A DNA stretch of 64,000 nucleotides from Geothrix sp. PMB-07 (GTDB lineage Bacteria; Acidobacteriota; Holophagae; Holophagales; Holophagaceae). The notes beneath the pieces are model-generated. The model was not told the origin of the DNA and searched no databases. It saw only the letters and a list, made by a program, of their open reading frames with translations. Each line of letters begins with the position of its first letter. The first letter of the stretch is position 1. Location of the stretch: the NCBI RefSeq assembly GCF_030758935.1, contig NZ_CP132333.1, positions 4,178,864 through 4,242,863 of the forward strand, read 5' to 3'. Shown here piece by piece: positions 8,255 to 16,895 of this stretch. Position numbers and translations under genes: made by a program.

Positions 8255-10636
8255 TCACGCCTCGACCGGAGTCTCTAGGAGCCGCTCGAGACTTTGCTTG
8301 AGTTGCTTTAGATCAAAAGGCTTACCCAGGTAGGGCACCTGGCTGGCCTCCAGGAACTCCCGCGTCTTCACATCAAAGGAATCGCCCGTGGTGTAGAGGA
8401 TGCGCCGGGTCATGGCCGGGCGCTGGGCCTTCAGCCAGTCGAAGAGATCCACGCCTGAAAGGCCGGGCATGCGGATGTCGGACACGATGACGTCGAAGCT
8501 GCCAACCTCCAGCTTCTGGATGGCCTCGTCGCCGCGGGGGCTGGATTCCACCTCCATACCCCAGGCGCTCAGGGCGTCCACCAGGCACTCCAGCAGGAAG
8601 CTTTCGTCATCGACCACCAGGGCCCTGGTGCCCTTCAGCCCCGGCGGGGGAGCGGGTGCCGCTGCGGGTTCCTTCACCGCCACGAGGGGAAGCTCCAGCA
8701 GGAAGGCGTTGCCCAGGCCTTCCTGGCTGCGGGTGCTGATGCGGCCCCCGTGCTGGCGCGCGATGATGTCGGCGATGGGCAGGCCTAGGGCCTCCGTGGT
8801 GGTGGCCTGAGCGGGGTCAAACAGCTCCGCCTGCCGTGCTTCACCCACGGCCGGGCCCGTATCCTGGACCACCACCTGCAGGGTTTCACCAGAGACCCGG
8901 GTGGCAACCCGCAGCCGCTTGATGGGGCTCAGCGCCATGGCCTGCAAGCCGTTCAGGAGGAGGTTGGTGAGAGCCTGGACAAGAAGCCCCGGATCCAGGG
9001 CGGTCTGGGGCAGTGCCGGATCCAGGTTCAGCTCCACCGAGGCACCCATGCGCTGCGCCTTCGCATCCACCAGGGCGGTGGCCTCCTGCACCAGGTCGTT
9101 CACCCGCACCGGCAGGGGCCTCGGGCTGGGCGGATTCAGAACCGTCTGCAGGGGATGGAGGAGGCTCTGGATGGAGTCCACCGCCTTGACCAGGCGGGCG
9201 GCCTGCTCGGCCTGGTGGGGATCCATGGAGGATTCGGCGATGAGCCGCGATTCCAGCAGCACCGGAGTCAGCCGGTTGGCCGCCTCGTGGAAAAGGGAGG
9301 GCACCAGACGTCCCAACGCTTCGTGCTTCTGGGAATGGACCAGCTGCTCCTGCAGTTCCTTGTGCTCGGACACATCCCGCACCAGGGCTGAATAGGCCAG
9401 CACGCGCTCGTCATTGCCGCGGACCGGCGCATAGGTGATGTTGGCCGGGAAGGTCACGCCCCCCTTGCGCAGCCGGGTGGTGGCCATGTCGCGAACCACC
9501 TGGCCGCGCCCCACCTGCTGGGCCACCTGATCCAGCTCCGTCAGCAGGTGGTCCGGCGTCAGCTGAGCCATGTTGCGGCCCACGATTTCCGGGCGCGAAT
9601 AGCCGAAGATGCGTTCCGCCGCCATGTTCCAAGTCAGGATCTTGCCATCTGGAGCATAGGAGATGACGGCTTCGCCGATGTTCTGCACCAGGCCTTCGAG
9701 GTAGCGCCGGGTCTTCAGGTTGTCCTGGTTGGCGCGGTCCAGCTGGGTGTAGAGCTGGCTCAGCTCCTCGTTCTTCTTTTCCAGTGTGTCCTTGACCTGC
9801 TTCAGTTCGGAATAGAGCCGCGCCGTTTCCATGTTGGATTTGAGCGCGTCTTCCAGCAGGTCTTGGGCATCGGCCACCTTGCCGGGTGTCAGGTCCGCCA
9901 CGCTCACATTGCTGTGCCGGAGCACCGTGGATTCCACGGGCGGAACGAGCGGTGCCTCCTGGGGCTGAGGCAGCTCGCGCATGCTTGATCGCACATTGGA
10001 TTCGATGAGATTCAGCATCTCGTCGAAATCCTTGATCTTCTTGTCGAGGTGGTACTTCTTGAAGGTGTAGCTGACGGTTTCGCGGGTAATGGAAAGGAAG
10101 GTGTCCAGCACGCCGGTGCCCCGGTTGGCCACGGATTCGAAGTAGGGCACGCTGCGGAAATTGAGGCGGCGGTTCATGACGCCCACCGCCAGCGCGTCGG
10201 GCAGATCCCGCTTGTTGTACTGAATGACAAAGGGGATCTGCTTGATGTTCAGGCGATTCGCGTTGAGGTTGTGGTACAGGTTCGACAGCGAGTCCACGTT
10301 GTCCTGCATCTTGGCTTCACTGGAATCCGCCACGAACACCACACCATCGGCGCCGCCCAGCACCACGCGGCGGCTGGCATCGTACTGCACCTGGCCGGGC
10401 ACCGTGTAGATCTGCAGATGGATGGCGTTGCCATAGATGTAGCCCAGGTTGATGGGCAGCAGGTCGAAGAACAGCGTGCGGTCTTCCTGGGTGTTGACCG
10501 AGAACATCTCGCCGCGCTGAGCATCCGAGCACATGGCATGCAGCGACTGCAGATTCGTCGTCTTTCCCGACAGACCTGGTCCGTAGTAGACCAGCTTGAG
10601 CAGGATCTCATTGGCACGGGTGTTGAACTGAACCAT
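8255..10636 (-). CDS. MglA-like GTPase fused to PAS, histidine kinase and receiver domains
   Basis: One 793-residue polypeptide. Residues 1-195 form an MglA-type small GTPase with P-loop GPGLSGKTT at 19-27, YTVPGQVQYD as switch II, and IQYNKRDLPD as the guanine-specificity loop. A coiled coil (about 245-300) leads to a PAS domain (VQNIGEAVISYAPDGKILTW). A kinase module follows with an H-box-like LFHEAANRL, N-box LTNLLLNGLQAM and a shortened ATP lid (DTGPAVGEARQAELFDPA). A C-terminal receiver (VVDDESFLLECL, IVSDIRMPGLSG, YLGKPFDL) ends the protein. MglA sets cell polarity and motility in Myxococcus; the fusion suggests nucleotide state controls phosphorelay output. No mglB-like partner is adjacent. 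Confidence 0.9.
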   Translation of the reverse strand: MVQFNTRANEILLKLVYYGPGLSGKTTNLQSLHAMCSDAQRGEMFSVNTQEDRTLFFDLLPINLGYIYGNAIHLQIYTVPGQVQYDASRRVVLGGADGVVFVADSSEAKMQDNVDSLSNLYHNLNANRLNIKQIPFVIQYNKRDLPDALAVGVMNRRLNFRSVPYFESVANRGTGVLDTFLSITRETVSYTFKKYHLDKKIKDFDEMLNLIESNVRSSMRELPQPQEAPLVPPVESTVLRHSNVSVADLTPGKVADAQDLLEDALKSNMETARLYSELKQVKDTLEKKNEELSQLYTQLDRANQDNLKTRRYLEGLVQNIGEAVISYAPDGKILTWNMAAERIFGYSRPEIVGRNMAQLTPDHLLTELDQVAQQVGRGQVVRDMATTRLRKGGVTFPANITYAPVRGNDERVLAYSALVRDVSEHKELQEQLVHSQKHEALGRLVPSLFHEAANRLTPVLLESRLIAESSMDPHQAEQAARLVKAVDSIQSLLHPLQTVLNPPSPRPLPVRVNDLVQEATALVDAKAQRMGASVELNLDPALPQTALDPGLLVQALTNLLLNGLQAMALSPIKRLRVATRVSGETLQVVVQDTGPAVGEARQAELFDPAQATTTEALGLPIADIIARQHGGRISTRSQEGLGNAFLLELPLVAVKEPAAAPAPPPGLKGTRALVVDDESFLLECLVDALSAWGMEVESSPRGDEAIQKLEVGSFDVIVSDIRMPGLSGVDLFDWLKAQRPAMTRRILYTTGDSFDVKTREFLEASQVPYLGKPFDLKQLKQSLERLLETPVEA

Positions 10637-10762
10637 GGGTTCGCCAGGAAAAATGTGGAGACCAGCCTAACACGGAGGGCCGGGCTGCAAGCCGCCACAC
10701 CATCTCTACGGCAAGCCCCGTGCTAGCATGACCTTTTTCACCCTTTTGAGGTTTCCAGCGCG

Positions 10763-10873
10763 ATGACCGTTCCTACCGAGGTCGCCATCATCATCTCGGT
10801 ATGCCCTCTGGGCATACGCGAGGCCGACCACGCGGCATCTGCCCGGAATTGCCCAGCTTTGAGCCCGCGATGA
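10763..10873 (+). CDS. Possible 36-residue upstream ORF formed by a partial uppS duplication
   Basis: This short reading frame begins MTVPTEVAIII, nearly the same as the uppS start MTVPTHVAIIM. It then diverges through a hairpin (10795-10822) and ends in a TGA that overlaps the uppS ATG as ATGA. GAGG lies about 10 bases before its ATG. It could be a translated leader peptide coupling initiation to uppS, or a non-functional scar of a duplication. The peptide itself resembles nothing I know. Confidence 0.35.
   Translation: MTVPTEVAIIISVCPLGIREADHAASARNCPALSPR
10795..10822 (+). promoter_or_regulatory. Strong hairpin in the uppS leader
   Basis: An 8-bp perfect stem GTATGCCC / GGGCATAC with TCT loop is extended by CTCG / CGAG across one bulged G, giving 12 pairs. 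It sits between the two copies of the uppS start region and has no T-tract. It may modulate uppS translation or be the remains of an inserted palindromic element. Confidence 0.5.
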
Positions 10874-11556
10874 CCGTTCCGACCCACGTCGCCATCATCA
10901 TGGACGGCAACGGCCGTTGGGCTGCTCAGCGGGGGTGGCCCCGCATCAAGGGGCACAAGGCCGGGGTCCTGGCCGTGGAGCGCATTCTGGAGGCCGCGGC
11001 AGACGCCGGCGTCCAGCATCTGAGCCTCTACGCCTTCTCCACGGAGAACTGGAAACGGCCAGCCTTGGAAGTGGGGGCCCTCATGGCCCTGCTGCGCATG
11101 TACTTGCGCATGTTCCTCCACAAGCTCGCCAAAAAGGGGATCCGGTTCCACCACCTGGGCTCCCCGGAGGGCATGCCCTCGGGAATCCTGGCGGACATGA
11201 AAACCCTGGAAGAGGCCACCGCCAAGAACACCGGCATGACCTTCCACCTGGCAGTCAACTACGGCTCCCGGCTCGAACTGGCCCAGGCCGCCCGGCGCTG
11301 CGTGGAAGAGAGCCTCCGCCCCGACCAGGTGGATGAAGCCGCCCTGCAGGCCCGGCTTTGGACCGCTGGAGTACCCGATGTGGACCTGCTCATCCGCACC
11401 AGCGGTGAGCACCGCATTTCCAACTTCCTGCTCTGGCAGTCCGCCTACGCCGAACTCTACATGACCGACCTCCTCTGGCCCGACTTCGGCCCCGCCGAGC
11501 TGAGGGCCGCACTGGAGGATTACGCCCAGCGCGAACGCCGCTTCGGGGGGATCTGA
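10870..11556 (+). CDS. uppS: Isoprenyl (undecaprenyl) diphosphate synthase
   Basis: A 228-residue cis-prenyltransferase that extends farnesyl diphosphate with isopentenyl diphosphate to make the C55 lipid carrier for peptidoglycan and O-antigen. Diagnostic pieces are HVAIIMDGNGRWA with the catalytic Asp, LSLYAFSTENWKRP, and the C-terminal RTSGEHRISNFLLWQSAYAE. The start MTVPTHVAIIMDG is the family-typical one; an in-frame extension upstream is non-homologous. It heads an uppS-cdsA-dxr-rseP run found in many bacteria, and its TGA overlaps the cdsA ATG by one base. The 5' end is partly duplicated 107 bases upstream. Confidence 0.96.
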   Translation: MTVPTHVAIIMDGNGRWAAQRGWPRIKGHKAGVLAVERILEAAADAGVQHLSLYAFSTENWKRPALEVGALMALLRMYLRMFLHKLAKKGIRFHHLGSPEGMPSGILADMKTLEEATAKNTGMTFHLAVNYGSRLELAQAARRCVEESLRPDQVDEAALQARLWTAGVPDVDLLIRTSGEHRISNFLLWQSAYAELYMTDLLWPDFGPAELRAALEDYAQRERRFGGI

Positions 11557-12443
11557 TGGAACGCACCACACCCAAGGTGGACACCCGCAACATGACGGTG
11601 CGGATCACCACCGCCGCGGTCTTCGGGCTGTTCTTCTTCAGCCTTCTCTGGTTCGGCGACCAGCCTTGGGCCCCGGGGACCTACCTCGCCGTCATGGCCG
11701 CGGCCATCCTCATGGGTGTTCGTGAAATGACGCTCATGGCCCGCGTGCGGGGCTTCAACCCTTCGCTGGTGTCCGGCGTCCTGGTGGCCTGGGGCATCAT
11801 GCTCCACTTCTATTTCGCCACCGGCAACCAGGACCCCCTGCCGCTCTGGCTGGTCTTCACCCTCGGCGGCTTGCTCATCCACTTCGGCGCCCTGTTCTTC
11901 GACGCCAAGCTGGAAGACGCCCTTCCGAGCCAGGCCATCACCTGGCTTGGCGCCCTCTACCTGGGTTTCGGCCTGGGCTTCCAGCAGAAGCTCTTCATGC
12001 TGCAGGGCACCCTGCCCAAGACCGGCAGCCGCCTCATCCTGTCGCTCTTCATCATCACCTGGTTCGGTGACACAGCCGCCTATTTCGTGGGCAGCTACTT
12101 TGGACGCCACAAGCTGGCCCCCAAGGTGAGCCCCAAGAAGAGCTGGGAGGGCGCCTTCGGCAACCTCGGCGGCAACTTGCTGGGCGCTTTCCTCATGAAG
12201 GCCACGGTCTGCCCCGAGTGGTCTCTGGTGGACATCTTCGCCCTGGCCCTGCTGCTGGGCACCGTGGGCCAGCTGGGCGATCTCGTGGAAAGCACCTGGA
12301 AGCGCAGCGCCGGGGTGAAAGATTCCAACGCAGGCAATGTCTCCATTCCCGGTCACGGCGGCATGTTGGACCGGGTGGACAGCCTGGTGTTCGCGGCCCC
12401 GGCCCTCTACGCCTACGTCCACTTCGTGCACGGATTCAACTGA
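11556..12443 (+). CDS. cdsA: Phosphatidate cytidylyltransferase
   Basis: A 295-residue integral membrane enzyme that makes CDP-diacylglycerol from phosphatidate and CTP, the entry to all phospholipids. Several hydrophobic helices are followed by the CdsA signature near the C-terminus (STWKRSAGVKDSNAG, then PGHGGMLDRVDSLVFAAPAL). ITWFGDTAAYFVGSYFGRHKLAP is the conserved central loop. It starts at the last base of the uppS stop codon and is followed by dxr one base after its own stop, so the three are surely one transcript. Confidence 0.96.
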   Translation: MERTTPKVDTRNMTVRITTAAVFGLFFFSLLWFGDQPWAPGTYLAVMAAAILMGVREMTLMARVRGFNPSLVSGVLVAWGIMLHFYFATGNQDPLPLWLVFTLGGLLIHFGALFFDAKLEDALPSQAITWLGALYLGFGLGFQQKLFMLQGTLPKTGSRLILSLFIITWFGDTAAYFVGSYFGRHKLAPKVSPKKSWEGAFGNLGGNLLGAFLMKATVCPEWSLVDIFALALLLGTVGQLGDLVESTWKRSAGVKDSNAGNVSIPGHGGMLDRVDSLVFAAPALYAYVHFVHGFN

Positions 12444-12444
12444 G

Positions 12445-13599
12445 GTGCGAACCCTCGCCATCCTCGGCTCCACCGGGAGCATTGGCACCTCCACACTGGA
12501 CGTGGTGCGGGCCCACCCCGAGCGGCTTTCGGTGGTGGCCTTGGCGGCGGGGCGCAACCGGGAGCTGCTGAAGGCCCAGTGCGAAACCTTCCGCCCCCGC
12601 TGTGTCTCCGTGGGCACTCGCGAGGATGCGGACTGGCTCCGCTCCAACCTCTCGTACCGCCCTGAGGTTCACTGGGGTGGCGAGGGGCTCTTGGCCTGCG
12701 CCCTTCATGCCGAGGCCGATACCGTGGTGGCCGCCATTGTGGGCAGCGCGGGGCTGGCCAGCACCGAAGCGGCTCTGCGCGCTGGTCGGCGGGTATGCGT
12801 CGCCAACAAGGAATCCCTGGTAGTGGGCGGGGCCCTCATGCATGAGGCCGCCCTGGCCGGGGGGGGCGAACTGCTCCCCGTGGACAGCGAGCACGCCGCC
12901 TTGCATCAGCTGCTGGAGGGTCGCGATCCCGCCACCATCCGGGAAGTGCGCATCACCGCCAGCGGGGGCCCCTTCCGGGACTGGCCTCTGGCCCAGATCC
13001 AGACCGCCACCGTCGACCAGGCCCTCAACCACCCCACCTGGAAGATGGGGCCCAAGATCACCATCGACAGCGCCACCCTCATGAACAAGGGGCTGGAGGT
13101 CATCGAAGCCTCGGTGCTCTTCGGCCTCTCGGCCGACCAAGTCGCCGTGACCGTGCACCCCCAGAGTCAGGTGCACGCCATGGTGGGCTTCCATGACGGC
13201 AGCTACCAGTTGCAGGTCTGCGCCAACGACATGAAGCTGCCCATTCAGTACTGTCTGCTCTATCCCGAGAAGCAGCCCGGCCCCGTGGCGCCCTATCCCT
13301 GGGACGCGGCCCGCCAGTGGACCTTCGAGGCCCCGGATCTGGAGCGCTTCCCCTGTCTGGGGCTGGCCTTCCAGGCCCTGCGCGCCGGAGGCACCGCCCC
13401 GGCCCTGTTGAATGCCGCCAACGAGGTGGCCGTCGCCGCCTTCCTACAGGGAAGACTGGGCTTCTGGGATATCCAGGCCTGCAACCACGAAACCTTGAGC
13501 CGCATTCCTGCCACGCCCCTGGGGTCCTTGGCCCAAGTGCTGGATGCGGATGCGACCGCAAGGCGTCATGCTGAAGGTTGGGTCCACGCCCGGGCCTGA
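12445..13599 (+). CDS. dxr: 1-deoxy-D-xylulose 5-phosphate reductoisomerase
   Basis: A 384-residue enzyme of the MEP isoprenoid pathway, converting DXP to MEP with NADPH. It starts at a GTG giving VRTLAILGSTGSIGTSTLDV, whose GSTGSIG is the NADPH loop. VANKESLVVGG, VDSEHAALHQLL (metal ligands D and E) and the flexible loop and metal region PTWKMGPKITIDSATLMNKGLE are all present. It supplies the isoprenyl units used by uppS two genes upstream. The alternative ATG 36 codons upstream falls inside cdsA and encodes unrelated residues. Confidence 0.96.
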   Translation: MRTLAILGSTGSIGTSTLDVVRAHPERLSVVALAAGRNRELLKAQCETFRPRCVSVGTREDADWLRSNLSYRPEVHWGGEGLLACALHAEADTVVAAIVGSAGLASTEAALRAGRRVCVANKESLVVGGALMHEAALAGGGELLPVDSEHAALHQLLEGRDPATIREVRITASGGPFRDWPLAQIQTATVDQALNHPTWKMGPKITIDSATLMNKGLEVIEASVLFGLSADQVAVTVHPQSQVHAMVGFHDGSYQLQVCANDMKLPIQYCLLYPEKQPGPVAPYPWDAARQWTFEAPDLERFPCLGLAFQALRAGGTAPALLNAANEVAVAAFLQGRLGFWDIQACNHETLSRIPATPLGSLAQVLDADATARRHAEGWVHARA

Positions 13600-13613
13600 C
13601 TTTTCGGACATCC

Positions 13614-14756
13614 ATGAACCGCCACCGCCTGCCTCTGACCCTCTGCTTGTCCCTCGTCGCGCTGTTCGCCCTGAAGGTGCCGGGCGCCGGTTTTTGGGGG
13701 CCCATCCTCATGCTGGGCGGCCTCGTCTTCCTGCACGAGGGCGGCCACTTTCTCGCCGCCAAGTACATGGGCATGCCCGTGGAAGTCTTCTCCTTGGGCT
13801 TCGGCCCGCGCCTGTTCGGCTTCAAGTGGCGGGAGACCGACGTGCGTCTCTCCGCCCTGCCCCTGGGCGGCTACGTAAAACTGGCGGGCTTCAATCCCGA
13901 GGACCCCGGTGCCGACGATCCCTATGGTTTCCTTCAGCAGCCCTTCGGCAAGCGCATGCTCTTCTACAGCGGCGGCATCCTCGCCAACCTGGCGACCAGC
14001 CTTATCCTGTTCACAGCCGTCCGCGCCGACCAGGCACGCATCATCAAGGCGGAACCCCGGCCAGGGTCGGCCATGGTAGTTGATCAAGTGGCCAAAGGCA
14101 TGCCTGCTGATGTAGCCGGCCTCCAACCGGGGGACGAATTGCGCCGCGTCGGTCACATCCTTTTCCCCTCCGGCCGGTGGGAAGATGCAGTGGCCTATAT
14201 CAAGACCCATCCAGCTCAGCCCATCGCCGTTGAAGTACTCAGGGAAGGCAAGTTGCTTTCTTTCTCCGTGACTCCCACCAATGAAAACGGCGTAGGCCGT
14301 GTTGGGGTCGGAAGCCTGCCGATGTCTTACGATTTTCAACGAAGGCCCCTCCAAATGGGCGACCTTCTGACCGGTGGACGCATTGCCATTGAAGACTCCT
14401 GGCACATGAGTGGCCAAGTGTTCGGTTTTCTCAAGAAACTCGTCACCTTCCAGGCACGGAGCGCCGAGGTGTCGGGACCCATTGGCATCATCAAAGCAGG
14501 CAGCCGGGCCGCCAAGTCTGGCTGGCAGGAATTTCTCATCATGTGCGGTGCCATCAGCCTGCAGCTGGGCATCCTCAACGCCCTGCCCATTCCCGCCCTC
14601 GACGGTGGCCACATGGCCCTGCTGGTTTTTGAAAAACTGCGGCGGAAGGACCTCACCATCGAGCTCAAAGAGAAGATCCTCACCGGCGGTTTCCTGCTGC
14701 TGGCCTCCCTCATGGCCCTGGTGATCGTCATGGACGTGCTTAAGCTCAGGAAGTAG
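13614..14756 (+). CDS. rseP: RseP-type site-2 (intramembrane) zinc protease
   Basis: A 380-residue membrane metalloprotease. The zinc motif HEGGH is at residues 41-45 in the first helix, the LDG motif is in PIPALDGGHMALLVFEKL near the C-terminus, and a single PDZ domain lies between (GMPADVAGLQPGDELRRVG). E. coli RseP has two PDZ domains; one is common elsewhere. It probably cleaves anti-sigma factors or signal-peptide remnants in the membrane, by family. The start is MNRHRLPLT, 14 bases after dxr. Its last 11 bases overlap the end of the convergent PAS kinase gene. Confidence 0.94.
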   Translation: MNRHRLPLTLCLSLVALFALKVPGAGFWGPILMLGGLVFLHEGGHFLAAKYMGMPVEVFSLGFGPRLFGFKWRETDVRLSALPLGGYVKLAGFNPEDPGADDPYGFLQQPFGKRMLFYSGGILANLATSLILFTAVRADQARIIKAEPRPGSAMVVDQVAKGMPADVAGLQPGDELRRVGHILFPSGRWEDAVAYIKTHPAQPIAVEVLREGKLLSFSVTPTNENGVGRVGVGSLPMSYDFQRRPLQMGDLLTGGRIAIEDSWHMSGQVFGFLKKLVTFQARSAEVSGPIGIIKAGSRAAKSGWQEFLIMCGAISLQLGILNALPIPALDGGHMALLVFEKLRRKDLTIELKEKILTGGFLLLASLMALVIVMDVLKLRK

Positions 14757-16119
14757 GGGCCTCAGCCCGCGGGAGGAGCACCTGGAAGCAGGTGCCTCGC
14801 CCTGGTTCGCTCTCCACCAGGATGATGCCGCGGTTCTGCTTCACCACGCCGTGGACCATGGCCAGCCCCAACCCAGTGCCCCGGCCCTCGCCCTTGGTGG
14901 TGAAGAAGGGCTCGAAGATCCTCGCCACCAAATCCGGTGCCATCCCACAGCCACTGTCGGAGATGGTGAGGCAAACGTGGTCGCCTGGCTGGGCATCCAC
15001 CAGGGCGGCGCAGTCCGTCAAGGTCAGGGTCCGGTTCGAGGTGGCCACCTCGATCTGACCCACACCCGAGACGGCATCCCTGGCATTCACCAACAGGTTG
15101 GTCAGCACCTGGTCCAGCTGGGTCGGGTCCATCAGCACTTTCCCCAGGCCCGGAGCCAAGGACCAGCGCAGCTGCACTTCAGATCCCACCAGCCTTTCCA
15201 GGACCGCCTGCAATTCCGTGATGGATTGATTCAGGTCCAGCATCCGCGGGTCCACAGGCTGCTGCCGGGCGAAGGCGAGCAGCTGCCGCGTGAGCTCCGC
15301 CGAATGCCTGGCCGCTCGAAGGATCTCCTCCAGGTGTTTGCGCTCTGGGTATTCCAGCGGCTTCCCATAAAGGGCCAAATCCGCGTTGGCCAGGATCACG
15401 CCCAGCATGTTGTTGTAGTCGTGGGCCACCCCACCGGCGAACCGGCCGACCAGTTCCATCTTCTGCGCCTGCTGCAGCTGGGTTTCCAGACGCGCGCGCT
15501 CGCTGACGAGGCGGGTGTGCTCCGTGATGTCCCGGCCAATGCCCAGGACACCGATGAGGACCCCATGACCGTCGTACATGGGGGTTTTCAGGGTTTCCAA
15601 GACCACTTCCTGGCCTGTTTCGGCCAGGGTGACCCGCTCCTCGTTCTCCCTGGTGGTTCCCGCATCGATGGCCTTCTGATCCTGGTCGCGGAAGAAATCC
15701 GCCAGGGCCTTGTCCACGAAGTCGTAGTCGGTCTTGCCGACAATCTCGATCTCCCGGGCACCGAAAAACCGCTCGAAAGCCCGATTGCAGCCCAGGTAGA
15801 CCCCTTTGGGATCCTTCAGCCACACCAGGTCCGGAATGGTGTGGATGAGGGCGTTCAGCCTGGCTTCCCGGTTGGCCGTCCGCTCCACCAGCCGTTTCAC
15901 CATCACGAAAAGCATGGTGGCGGTGACCGCCACGAACACCCATCCTTTCAGGATGCTGAGCACCGTCATGGCAACCGGGTCATGCACCAGGAAGCCCACG
16001 GCCCGGTCCGAAAGCAGGATCCAGAGCCCGGAAAACACGGCGTACAAGAGGACGATGCGCAAGGCTCCAGCGGTGCTCGACACCGCAGACTTCGGGTGGA
16101 TCTGGATCGGTTCAGGCAT
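14746..16119 (-). CDS. Membrane PAS-domain sensor histidine kinase
   Basis: A 457-residue kinase. Two transmembrane helices (about residues 18-65) flank a short external loop. A PAS domain follows (IHTIPDLVWLKDPKGVYLGC through VGKTDYDFVD), then an HisKA domain with FAGGVAHDYNNMLGVILA and a complete ATPase domain (LTNLLVNARDAV, DSGCGMAPDLVARIFEPFF, GTGLGLAMVHG). There is no receiver domain and no response regulator in the same operon, although a LytTR regulator gene lies just upstream on the same strand; that gene has its own kinase partner. The signal sensed is unknown. Confidence 0.92.
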   Translation of the reverse strand: MPEPIQIHPKSAVSSTAGALRIVLLYAVFSGLWILLSDRAVGFLVHDPVAMTVLSILKGWVFVAVTATMLFVMVKRLVERTANREARLNALIHTIPDLVWLKDPKGVYLGCNRAFERFFGAREIEIVGKTDYDFVDKALADFFRDQDQKAIDAGTTRENEERVTLAETGQEVVLETLKTPMYDGHGVLIGVLGIGRDITEHTRLVSERARLETQLQQAQKMELVGRFAGGVAHDYNNMLGVILANADLALYGKPLEYPERKHLEEILRAARHSAELTRQLLAFARQQPVDPRMLDLNQSITELQAVLERLVGSEVQLRWSLAPGLGKVLMDPTQLDQVLTNLLVNARDAVSGVGQIEVATSNRTLTLTDCAALVDAQPGDHVCLTISDSGCGMAPDLVARIFEPFFTTKGEGRGTGLGLAMVHGVVKQNRGIILVESEPGRGTCFQVLLPRAEAPTS

Positions 16120-16169
16120 GGGGTAAATCCCAGGGGCTCAAGACCCATCCTAGCCCCTGGATTGTTTCG

Positions 16170-16895
16170 TCAGAGCCCGAGCATCTCCTTGATTTTCGGT
16201 GTGACGCTGCGGCTGACTTCCAGATCCAGCCCCTCGGCCACCCGCACCGAGGCCCGCCCCCCCTCCAGAGGCTTCAGGCCCAGCACCGCCTCGGGGCGGA
16301 GCAGCAGGTGCCGTTGAATGCGGAGCAAAGCAGCCCCGGGAAAGGCCGCCTCCACTTCCGCCAGGGTGGTCCAGGAGGTCCGGTGCCGACTGCCCCCGGC
16401 CCAGGCCCAAACCACCTCCTCCTCCACCTCGAAGTGGGTAGTCCGTTTCAGATCCAGGAACACGTGCCCCTCTCCGGCCCGCACCGGGAAGCGCTGGGGG
16501 GTCGAGGTGGGCGCCTCGGAGCGGCGGAGGCCGCCCTCCTTCAGGCGGGATAGGGACTTTGCCAGGCGTTCTGCTGACACAGGTTTCAGGATGTAGTCCA
16601 CCGCCGCCGCCTCGAAAGCGCGAACCGCGTGCTCCGAATAGGCGGTCACGAACACCACGGGCGGGCAATGGCGACAGTCGGCCAGCTCCGCCGCCACCTC
16701 CAGGCCGGTGGCGCCTGGCATCTGGATATCCAAGAAGAGGACGTCGACCTCCCTGGGCTCCCGCAGCCAGGCCAGAGTGGAGGGGCCATCCTCCAACTCC
16801 GCCTTCACGTCGCAGCCCGCCTCCCGCAACAGCCGTGAAAGCCGAGCCCGGGCCAGGGGCTCGTCATCGGCCAGCGCCACGCGGAGGGTCTTCAT
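16170..16895 (-). CDS. LytTR-family response regulator
   Basis: A 241-residue regulator with a receiver domain (LADDEPLARARLSRLL, phosphoacceptor in VLFLDIQMPGATG, Lys in DYILKPVSAERL) and a C-terminal LytTR DNA-binding domain (about residues 140-240, HLLLRPEAVLGLKPLEGG region). Members of this family regulate cell-envelope, autolysis or virulence genes from direct repeats. It overlaps the upstream sensor kinase gene by four bases (ATGA), so the pair forms a complete two-component system. Its target genes are not evident here. Confidence 0.92.
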   Translation of the reverse strand: MKTLRVALADDEPLARARLSRLLREAGCDVKAELEDGPSTLAWLREPREVDVLFLDIQMPGATGLEVAAELADCRHCPPVVFVTAYSEHAVRAFEAAAVDYILKPVSAERLAKSLSRLKEGGLRRSEAPTSTPQRFPVRAGEGHVFLDLKRTTHFEVEEEVVWAWAGGSRHRTSWTTLAEVEAAFPGAALLRIQRHLLLRPEAVLGLKPLEGGRASVRVAEGLDLEVSRSVTPKIKEMLGL

